The notes below the pieces were generated by a model. It saw nothing but the letters and a program-made list of their open reading frames with translations, made no database searches and was not told the origin of the DNA. Shown piece after piece: positions 35,042 to 40,778 of a stretch of DNA of 40,778 bases. The DNA is from Candidatus Colinaster scatohippi (GTDB taxonomy: Bacteria > Bacillota > Clostridia > Lachnospirales > Lachnospiraceae). Position numbers and translations under genes: made by a program. The stretch is from NCBI GenBank assembly GCA_018064805.1, contig JAGHUN010000066.1, forward strand, positions 65,680-106,457, read 5' to 3'. Numbering within the stretch: the stretch's first letter is position 1; every line of letters starts with the position of its first letter.

Positions 35042-35083
35042 GTATTCGATTCATCTTCAGGTTATGGTACGCCATGCGAATAC
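35042..35083. repeat. Nested inverted repeats upstream of the pilus promoter
   Basis: GTATTCG (35042-35048) and CGAATAC (35077-35083) form a perfect 7-base inverted repeat. Inside it ATGG (35064-35067) and CCAT (35072-35075) form a smaller one. The structure lies about 50-90 bases upstream of the -35 on the minus strand, so it is a candidate regulator site rather than a leader RNA. Confidence 0.4.
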
Positions 35084-35152
35084 TGCCACTTTTTCAACAA
35101 AAAAATGCAGCAAAAATGATGCAAATCACGAACTGTCGCACTGTACAGATGC

Positions 35153-35187
35153 AAAAATAAAGAGGTACAGCCCACATGCCATACCTC
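35153..35187 (-). terminator. Terminator of the yugP-GH26-NUDIX operon
   Basis: On the minus strand a 10-pair stem (GAGGTATGGC with GCTGTACCTC, two wobble pairs) closes a 6-base loop and is followed by TTTATTTTT. It lies about 40 bases after the NUDIX stop codon. Confidence 0.85.
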
Positions 35188-35227
35188 CTATACGCTAGTA
35201 ACTACCAAAACGTTAACTATTATCTTT

Positions 35228-35785
35228 TTATTTGCCAAGCATTCTTGCAGCTTTCATAATGCCCACCTGGGTCTTACCATCAGTTATCTTACCCTCCATA
35301 ACCTCGTTAACCAGTTCTTCCAATGGAACCATCTCAATATTGAGAAATTCATCATCATCAAGCTCCTGTTCACTATTATGAAGCCCGGTTGCAAGATAGA
35401 TATTGAGCTTTTCATCGCAATAAGCCGCCGCAGGATAATACTCGCCCATATCAATCCATTTATCGGCAGTAATACCGGTCTCCTCACGAAGTTCCCTTTT
35501 AGCAGCCTCAAGTCTGTCCTCATCCGGTCCGTCCAGCTTGCCTGCAGGAATCTCTGTAATCACTGCATTAAGCGGATATCTGAACTGACGCTCTATTACC
35601 ACTTTCCCATCATCAGTAACAGGCACAACTGCCACCGCACCGACATGGCGTATAACCTCTCTTGTTGATTCATGCCCATTAGGAAGTTCCACCCTGTCAT
35701 TAAAAAGATGCAATATCCTTCCGTCAAACACTTCCTCAGACGCTATCGTCTTCTCTGCAAGATTATCAAAAAACTGTTTCTCCAT
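35228..35785 (-). CDS. NUDIX hydrolase, ADP-ribose pyrophosphatase type
   Basis: The 185-residue protein belongs to the NUDIX superfamily, and its layout matches ADP-ribose pyrophosphatases, which split ADP-ribose into AMP and ribose 5-phosphate. The Nudix box is PAGKLDGPDEDRLEAAKREL followed by REETGI. The loop has one extra residue compared with the usual GKLEPGED form, but the catalytic Glu pattern REL-x-EE-x-G is intact. The N-terminal beta region (RILHLFNDRVELPNGHESTREVIRHVGAVAVV) and the DDDEFLNIEMVPLEEL segment near the C-terminus fit this subgroup. GAGGTG precedes the ATG. It is the last gene of a three-gene operon, 28 bases after the GH26 gene. The substrate is inferred. Confidence 0.9.
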   Translation of the reverse strand: MEKQFFDNLAEKTIASEEVFDGRILHLFNDRVELPNGHESTREVIRHVGAVAVVPVTDDGKVVIERQFRYPLNAVITEIPAGKLDGPDEDRLEAAKRELREETGITADKWIDMGEYYPAAAYCDEKLNIYLATGLHNSEQELDDDEFLNIEMVPLEELVNEVMEGKITDGKTQVGIMKAARMLGK

Positions 35786-35813
35786 AAAATAACACCTCGC
35801 ATATTAAATCACG

Positions 35814-36749
35814 TTATAATTTAATAGAATAGTCGCTCAGATACATTTCTTTAAGCTTTTTCACCGTATTGTACTGTTCGCCAACAATCCATTCCTTAGA
35901 CCACGACATATAATATGCCCACGGAACCTTTGTCTTCTCAAGTGTCCTGATGTCAGGGATATATCCAACCTCTGCCAATGCCGCAACCTTTTTATCAGAA
36001 GTATTTGCAAGTAATTCCTTATAAAAAGAGGCATAATCGGTATCTTCGTATTTCTCCAGATAAACGTCAACAGATATCACATCCACATAATCATCTCCGG
36101 GATATCCGTCCTTGGTTCTGCAGTTCCATACCCATAACAGATTATCAAGATGCTTTACATTCACATAATAATCATACATAAGAAGATACAACTCCTTAGC
36201 TACAGCCGGCCCTTTTCGCCCCCACCAAAACCAGGTTCCGTCCGACTCATGAAAAGGTCTCCATAAAACCGGAATGTTGTCATTATAAAATAGCCTGAGT
36301 TCTTCGGCTATTCTGTCCATATCACTGTAGAAAGCCTTACGTTCAGCAGTTCCTTCAACAAACACCTGACACGGATCAAAATCGGTATGTTCGGCATAAA
36401 AAGCCTTATCCCGTCCCCCAAGCGGCGAAAACCAGTGAAAACTAAGAGTAACAATACCATCTGTGCTTTTAGCCCAATTTCTGGCTATCTCCATAGTGTC
36501 TCTGTTTTCATATACTTCCGTAAGGCAGGCCTCAGAAGCGTCGGCATAATTAATATTAGGAGAATATGCCAGCATTTCAAACCCACGCATTTTAGGTTCT
36601 TTCCCTGTCTGCTCCTTAATATATTCTATCTCCTCACACGGAATTGTCTGTGTATGCTGCGCAGTAATAATACCCTTCCCCCTGACATCATACAAATAGT
36701 CAAGGAGTTTTACCGCTTCAGCAGTTGCATTTGCATTTACAGGTCTCAT
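35814..36749 (-). CDS. Glycoside hydrolase family 26 (beta-mannanase-like), no signal peptide
   Basis: GH26 enzymes mostly cleave beta-1,4-mannans by a retaining mechanism. The acid/base Glu is in PVLWRPFHES (Glu180 in the long frame, Glu168 from the preferred start) and the nucleophile is in ALAEVGY (Glu272 or Glu260). WFWWGRKG and LLWVWNCR are typical subsite segments, and TAQHTQ is the usual N-terminal motif. The protein lacks a signal peptide, membrane segment and binding module, so it likely acts on imported oligosaccharides in the cytoplasm. Start choice: the ATG at 36785 has no proper ribosome binding site, whereas the ATG at 36749 has GGGAGAG seven bases upstream, giving 311 residues. 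No sugar transporter is near; it sits between a membrane peptidase and a NUDIX gene. Confidence 0.9.
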   Translation of the reverse strand: MRPVNANATAEAVKLLDYLYDVRGKGIITAQHTQTIPCEEIEYIKEQTGKEPKMRGFEMLAYSPNINYADASEACLTEVYENRDTMEIARNWAKSTDGIVTLSFHWFSPLGGRDKAFYAEHTDFDPCQVFVEGTAERKAFYSDMDRIAEELRLFYNDNIPVLWRPFHESDGTWFWWGRKGPAVAKELYLLMYDYYVNVKHLDNLLWVWNCRTKDGYPGDDYVDVISVDVYLEKYEDTDYASFYKELLANTSDKKVAALAEVGYIPDIRTLEKTKVPWAYYMSWSKEWIVGEQYNTVKKLKEMYLSDYSIKL

Positions 36750-36836
36750 TTGTGCTCTCCCACTCTCCTCTGTCCAATTAACCATCCTGTCATAATCATA
36801 TACGGCTACTAATCAGATATCCGGCATACTCCGGCA

Positions 36837-37538
36837 CTATCTTCTCCTGCCTCTTCTGTCATTAAGAATAACCAATCGCAGAAGCTGAAGAACTGATGAT
36901 GCTGCCGCAGCCACATATGTAAGAGCAGCGGCTGTAAGCACCTTCCTTGCTCCCTTCATCTCATCATCACTTAAGATATCTTCCGAACTAAGAATCTTAA
37001 GTGCTCTGGAAGATGCATCAAACTCAACCGGCAATGTAACAAGCTGGAATAATATAGCAAGTGAAAAGAGCCATATTCCTATAGTCGCCAATCCATAAGC
37101 CGCTTCAATTTGTGTTCCAAGCCACCAGCCAACAATAATCATCGGTATTCCTATTTTAGAGCCGATATTGGCATAAGGAACGAGGGCGCTTCTAAATCTG
37201 ATCGGTGCATAGTCACTGTGATGCTGAATTGCATGCCCGCACTCATGTGCCGCCACTGCAACTGCCCCAATAGATGCCTTGTTATACACTGAATTCGACA
37301 AACTCAAACTGTTCGTCTTAGGATTATAATTATCCGAAAGCTTACCCGGAACAGAATTAATACATACATCATCTATCCCATATAATCTCAATATCATTGC
37401 TGCCGCCTGAGCACCGGTTACGCCGTTAAGGGTATGCTTATTTTCATATTTCTTAAATGTAAAATTAACTTTCGCACTAGCTATAAGCGTAATAATCGCA
37501 CCAATAACAAGTAAGATATAAGTTCCGTCTAAATACAT
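36837..37538 (-). CDS. YugP-type membrane zinc metallopeptidase
   Basis: The 233-residue integral membrane protein matches the YugP family (neutral zinc metallopeptidase). It has a first membrane segment at 7-23, and the zinc motif HECGH is at 98-102 in AVAVAAHECGHAIQHHSDYAP. Two more hydrophobic segments follow at about 130-148 and 150-172, and one near 200-222. The glutamate ligand is likely in the PVEFDASSRAL segment after the membrane helices. The substrate is unknown. GGAGG lies four bases before the ATG. It is the first gene of the operon with the GH26 and NUDIX genes and is divergent from comM. Confidence 0.93.
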   Translation of the reverse strand: MYLDGTYILLVIGAIITLIASAKVNFTFKKYENKHTLNGVTGAQAAAMILRLYGIDDVCINSVPGKLSDNYNPKTNSLSLSNSVYNKASIGAVAVAAHECGHAIQHHSDYAPIRFRSALVPYANIGSKIGIPMIIVGWWLGTQIEAAYGLATIGIWLFSLAILFQLVTLPVEFDASSRALKILSSEDILSDDEMKGARKVLTAAALTYVAAAASSVLQLLRLVILNDRRGRRR

Positions 37539-37770
37539 GTTTCCTCCTCTTTAGCCCTTAATATGTGGGGATTCGTCCCATTATTAAGATTCAAACCTGA
37601 CATAGCATTATCATTTTACAAATGTCGCAATAATCGTTTTTACTCTTTACAGTATAAATATGCCATGCTATATTGATTCTGTCGAAAAATAAAGCAATTC
37701 TTTGCAACATTCACATTATAGCACAGTTCTGTGCTTTTTTTCCAAAATTAGAACGAGGTAAATATATTAT
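37539..37770. promoter_or_regulatory. Divergent control region yugP / comM
   Basis: This 232-base region carries promoters in both directions. On the plus strand TTTACA and TATATT with a 17-base spacer lie at 37646-37674, and a terminator-like hairpin follows before comM. On the minus strand an extended -10, TGCTATAAT, lies at 37715-37723, without a good -35, and would leave a leader of about 170 bases for yugP. The minus-strand element overlaps the foot of the hairpin. Confidence 0.55.
37720..37741 (+). terminator. Terminator-like hairpin in the comM leader
   Basis: AGCACA and TGTGCT form a six-pair stem with a 4-base loop, directly followed by seven T, about 30 bases before the comM ATG. 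It lies downstream of the plausible plus-strand promoter, and no plus-strand gene precedes it, so it could act as an attenuator for comM-dprA. Confidence 0.6.
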
Positions 37771-39312
37771 ATGTATTCAATTATTCATTCCGGTGCACTG
37801 AGTGGCATTCAGAGCTTTGTCGCCGATGTAGAAGTGGATACCAAATCAGGACTTCCCGGCTTCGATATGGTTGGAAAGCTATCAAGCGAAGTAAAAGAAG
37901 CCCGAGAACGGGTTCGTGTGTGCCTAAATAATAGTGGACTTACACTTCCTCCGGTGCAAATTACTGTTAATATTTCACCGGCCAATATCCACAAATCAGG
38001 AACTGCTTTTGATTTGCCCATTGCCATCGGTATTCTAACATCTTTAGGAATCATAACATCTGATATTCTTGATAAAACACTGGTAATCGGCGAACTTGGT
38101 CTTGACGGGCAGGTTAAACGAGTAAACGGTATTCTACCAATATTGACGACAGCCAAAGAAAGCGGTTTCACTCACTGCATTGTCCCTAGCGAGAACTTGC
38201 GCGAAGCTGAATATGTGAAGGGAATTGGCATTCTGCCGGTATCATGCCTGATAGAGACTATTGAAGTACTCAAAAATCCCCCGGATAAGCTATGTAATTC
38301 ATACGACTTGTTGAATTTTGAGACTTTAGACAATTCCTGTGCCCCAAACACTCCCGAAAATTATGGAGACTTTGCTGATATAATCGGCCAGGAAGCTTGT
38401 AAACGCGCTGCCCTAATTTCAGCGGCAGGCTTCCACCATCTGCTTATTACCGGCCCACCGGGTGCCGGGAAAACCATGATAGCCAAAAGGCTTCCGGGTA
38501 TTATGCCACCCCTGACCGAAGAAGAAAGCCTTTCAGTTTCAACAATCTATAGTGTATCCGGCCTACTTAACGAAAACCGTCCCTTTATTAATATAAGGCC
38601 CTTTCAGAACCCACATCATACAACCACCAAACAGGCTTTAGCAGGCGGAGGCTATAATGCACGTCCCGGAATCCTGTCATTAAGCCATAAGGGCGTTCTT
38701 TTTCTTGATGAATTCCCGGAATTCTCCAGAGAATGCATCGAGGTCCTAAGAGAACCACTTGAAGATAAAACAATACAAATCAGTCGCGCCAATTCTACTT
38801 TTTCCTATCCTGCAGACTTTATGCTTGTAGCCGCAGCAAATCCCTGTCCATGTGGATACTATCCAAACAGAAACCTGTGCAATTGCACAGAACCCATGAT
38901 AGCAAGATACCGAAGCAAACTATCCGGTCCAATGATGGACAGAATCGACATAATAGTCCGCGCCGACAATATATCAGCTGATCAGTTAATTGGAGCAGAC
39001 AAATCACCTACTACAACCAGTCATACACTTCGCAGGCAGGTACTCAGTTCACGATTAATACAGCAAAAAAGATATGAGGGCACTTCTCTTACATGCAACA
39101 GCGATATAACTCCCGGAGATATCAATGTCTACTGTCCTCTCGGTTGCGCAGAACAGGAATATATGCGCGACATATACAATTCCATGAATCTGTCCGCCAG
39201 ATCTTATCACAAGATATTGAAGGTAGCTCGAACAATAGCCGACCTCGATAATTCCGATAATATTCTGATTAATCACCTCGCAGAAGCCATATGCTATCGC
39301 GGACAGTTCTAA
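37771..39312 (+). CDS. comM: YifB/ComM family Mg-chelatase-like AAA+ ATPase
   Basis: ComM is a hexameric helicase that promotes branch migration during natural transformation in some bacteria. Its relatives in Firmicutes are often named YifB. The 513-residue protein has an N-terminal LonC-like S5 fold (about 20-165, with VEVDTKSGLPGFDMVGK and SPANIHKSGTAFDLPIA). The AAA+ core has Walker A GPPGAGKT (228-235) and Walker B GVLFLDEFPEF (309-318), then a cysteine-rich insert CPCGYYPNRNLCNCT that may bind zinc. The C-terminal Mg-chelatase domain ends ICYRGQF. GAGG precedes the ATG at a long distance (12 bases). It forms an operon with dprA, whose start lies 29 bases after the comM stop. Confidence 0.95.
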   Translation: MYSIIHSGALSGIQSFVADVEVDTKSGLPGFDMVGKLSSEVKEARERVRVCLNNSGLTLPPVQITVNISPANIHKSGTAFDLPIAIGILTSLGIITSDILDKTLVIGELGLDGQVKRVNGILPILTTAKESGFTHCIVPSENLREAEYVKGIGILPVSCLIETIEVLKNPPDKLCNSYDLLNFETLDNSCAPNTPENYGDFADIIGQEACKRAALISAAGFHHLLITGPPGAGKTMIAKRLPGIMPPLTEEESLSVSTIYSVSGLLNENRPFINIRPFQNPHHTTTKQALAGGGYNARPGILSLSHKGVLFLDEFPEFSRECIEVLREPLEDKTIQISRANSTFSYPADFMLVAAANPCPCGYYPNRNLCNCTEPMIARYRSKLSGPMMDRIDIIVRADNISADQLIGADKSPTTTSHTLRRQVLSSRLIQQKRYEGTSLTCNSDITPGDINVYCPLGCAEQEYMRDIYNSMNLSARSYHKILKVARTIADLDNSDNILINHLAEAICYRGQF

Positions 39313-39341
39313 TATCACATGTTATCAAAGGAGAACAACTT

Positions 39342-40463
39342 ATGGAAAAATATACAGAAAAAGAAGCGCAGTGTTTTCTTCAGTCAATCAATTTTATTAA
39401 CACCAAAAAGCTAAACAAGCTCAAGGCCCATTTCGGTTCCTGTTTGCATATCATCAACTCTTCGGAATCTGAGTTTAACGGACTTCTTACGCCCGATGAA
39501 GCAAAAGCATTAACAGATATGTGCAAAACAAATGACATATCATCTACTCTAAACGAACTTAAAGCAAATAATATAAGCTACTATCCTCTGTTCGATCCGG
39601 ACTATCCCGAGGCATTGCGACATATTCCATCTCCCCCTCTTGCCATTTATGTCAAAGGCAGGCTCCCTGATCCTTTTTTACCAAAGGTAGCAATAATTGG
39701 TGCAAGAAACTGCTCAGCCTATGGCAGCCAAATGGCGCGACTATATGCAAAAGAGTTAACTTCAAACAGCATACAAATAATCAGCGGCATGGCGAGAGGT
39801 GTTGACGGAATTGCTGAACTCTCCGCTCTCAATAGCGGTGGGTATACCTGCAGTGTTCTCGGTTGCGGAATAGATATATGTTACCCTAAGGAAAATCAGC
39901 TAATATATGATATGTCCTTAATGCAAGGTGGCATAATTAGCGAATATCCACCGGGCACGCCACCACACCCAAGACTGTTTCCTCCAAGAAATCGCATAAT
40001 TTCAGGACTCTCAGACGCCATAATTGTAATCGAAGCCAGGGAGCGAAGCGGAACTCTAATTACCGTCAACATGGCTCTTGATCAGGGGCGTGATATATAC
40101 GCTCTCCCCGGGCGCACTACAGATTCACTAAGCTACGGCTGCAATATGCTTATAAAAGATGGCGCCACTCCACTTATCACACCCGAGATATTTCTGGACG
40201 AATTCCTCGACCGCTTTAATCTCCAAAGAAACACTTCCGAAACAAAGAGCATAAAGCACTCTTCTGTATTTCTTTCAGCTGACGAACGCCTTATTATATC
40301 TGTTCTTGATTTTATTCCCAAATCCATCAGCGAAATCTATTGTCACCTAAATGATAAGACTTCTATGTCTATCCCCACATTAATGCAGCTTTTAACCAAC
40401 ATGACCCTTCAACACAAAATCAAATGTATCGATGGAAATAATTACTATATAGAAGAGGATTAG
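39342..40463 (+). CDS. dprA: DNA-processing protein DprA
   Basis: DprA binds incoming single-stranded DNA and loads RecA during transformation; it is also widespread in bacteria not known to be competent. The central Rossmann-like domain contains VAIIGARNCSAYGSQMA, ISGMARGVDGIAELSAL, VLGCGIDICYPKENQ and FPPRNRIISGLSDAIIVIEA, the classic signatures. An N-terminal helical region (about 1-90) and a C-terminal winged-helix-like region (about 300-373) flank it. The ATG at 39342 has AAAGGAG nine bases upstream and gives 373 residues. An upstream in-frame ATG at 39291 lies inside comM without a site and is rejected. No terminator is clear after the stop; a GC-rich repeat array follows within about 30 bases. 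Confidence 0.96.
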   Translation: MEKYTEKEAQCFLQSINFINTKKLNKLKAHFGSCLHIINSSESEFNGLLTPDEAKALTDMCKTNDISSTLNELKANNISYYPLFDPDYPEALRHIPSPPLAIYVKGRLPDPFLPKVAIIGARNCSAYGSQMARLYAKELTSNSIQIISGMARGVDGIAELSALNSGGYTCSVLGCGIDICYPKENQLIYDMSLMQGGIISEYPPGTPPHPRLFPPRNRIISGLSDAIIVIEARERSGTLITVNMALDQGRDIYALPGRTTDSLSYGCNMLIKDGATPLITPEIFLDEFLDRFNLQRNTSETKSIKHSSVFLSADERLIISVLDFIPKSISEIYCHLNDKTSMSIPTLMQLLTNMTLQHKIKCIDGNNYYIEED

Positions 40464-40778
40464 AACAAGGCTACCTAGGGCTGCAAGGCAACAATCGGCC
40501 TGCTTTCGGGCTGCTTGGGGATGCTTTGGCCCTGCTTGGGGTTACTTTGGCCCTGCTTGGCCTGCTTTGGCCCTGCTTGGGGCCTGCTTTGGGGTACTTT
40601 CGGGCTGCTTGGGGGGACTTTGGCCCTGCTTGGGGCCTGCTTTGGCCCGGCTTGGGGGGTACTTTGGCCCTGCTTGGCCTGCTTTGGCCCTGCTTGGCCT
40701 GGTTTGGCCAGGATGGGGGGATCTTTGTCCCTTCAGGGGCTGCTTATTACGTTGATGTTGGGAGTTTAGACGAGATTT
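40464..40778. other. Region after dprA: short spacer, minisatellite, unassigned right edge
   Basis: After the dprA stop about 20 bases of ordinary sequence lead into a GC-rich repeat array that runs to about 40730. The last 40 bases (from about 40740) return to ordinary composition and hold no feature I can support. Long open frames cross the array on the plus strand, but their translations are Leu/Gly/Trp/Pro-rich low complexity and they should not be annotated as genes. Confidence 0.7.
40488..40730. repeat. GC-rich minisatellite with ~21-base higher-order period
   Basis: About twenty degenerate 9-12 base units alternate between a CTGCTTGGGG type and a CTGCTTTGGCC type, giving a dimer of about 21-22 bases. 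A 38-base block is repeated exactly at 40543-40580 and 40660-40697. G and C dominate, in contrast with the A+T-rich flanks. Four G-runs at 40579-40616 could form a G-quadruplex on the plus strand. It lies immediately 3' of dprA. I do not recognise it as a known repeat family, and it has no CRISPR-like spacers. Confidence 0.85.

Larger units (their letters stand above)
34904..35227. other. Intergenic region between NUDIX gene and pilus operon
   Basis: This 324-base stretch holds the terminator of the upstream operon (35162-35187), nested inverted repeats (35042-35083), and the pilus operon promoter (34967-34995). I see no gene. I looked for a c-di-GMP riboswitch in the leader and did not recognise one. 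Confidence 0.8.

Noticed and set aside
40488-40730. CRISPR-like array
   Set aside because: Units are 9-12 bases and degenerate, with no unique spacers of constant length, so this is a minisatellite and not CRISPR.
40515-40769. Two overlapping plus-strand open frames of 84 and 62 codons
   Set aside because: They are translations of the GC-rich minisatellite, with low-complexity Leu/Gly/Trp/Pro sequence, no ribosome binding site and frames that shift with the repeat units.

Overview
The window looks like chromosomal DNA from a motile, A+T-rich, Gram-positive anaerobe of the Lachnospiraceae type (a Lachnospira/Roseburia/Butyrivibrio-like Clostridia member). The basis is strong AGGAGG-type ribosome binding sites, CodY, a fla/che operon in Bacillus/Clostridium gene order (flgB flgC fliE fliF fliG fliH fliI fliJ ylxF fliK flgD), a YugP-type peptidase, and a type IV pilus locus without a secretin, as expected for a cell with one membrane. 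Genus-level assignment is inference from gene content and codon style only.

Layout. (1) Positions 1-9767, minus strand: the front half of the fla/che operon, from flgB at the right to a flgD cut by the left edge. It encodes proximal rod, MS ring, switch, export ATPase and regulators, the FliK ruler and the hook cap. A sigma-A-like promoter candidate and an inverted repeat lie upstream of flgB. (2) Positions 10001-13132, minus strand: topA, then codY with its own promoter, an overlapping CodY-box-like site and a clear terminator. (3) Positions 13133-14624: a repeat-rich, A+T-rich intergenic region, a plus-strand AraC-family regulator, and a terminator shared with the convergent pilus operon. 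(4) Positions 14625-34903, minus strand: one long type IV pilus (T4P) operon. Its order is prepilin with an InlB-type repeat, pilB, pilC, major pilin, prepilin peptidase pilD, a pilM-pilN fusion, pilO, four further prepilin-like proteins (three very large), and a 1620-residue secreted protein. A good extended -10 promoter precedes it. No pilT-like retraction ATPase is in the window. (5) Positions 35162-37538, minus strand: a small operon of a zinc metallopeptidase (YugP), a GH26 glycosidase without signal peptide, and a NUDIX hydrolase, ending in a clear terminator. (6) Positions 37646-40463, plus strand: comM (yifB) and dprA behind a promoter and a terminator-like hairpin. (7) Positions 40464-40778: a GC-rich minisatellite unlike anything else in the window.

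How the parts fit. PilB powers assembly on the PilC platform, PilM/N/O form the inner alignment complex, PilD processes the six prepilins, and the large minor pilins plus the 1620-residue protein probably make a large surface-exposed tip. CodY next to the fla/che operon links nutrient status to motility in Bacillus and may do so here.

The most interesting points are the T4P tip apparatus of giant minor pilins, the 1620-residue protein with three recurring Rossmann-like modules, and the gene order. In many Firmicutes dprA, topA, codY and the flagellar operon run in one direction. Here dprA is 26 kb away and inverted, and inverting roughly 13.2-40.5 kb would restore the usual order. One of those endpoints is the GC-rich repeat array.
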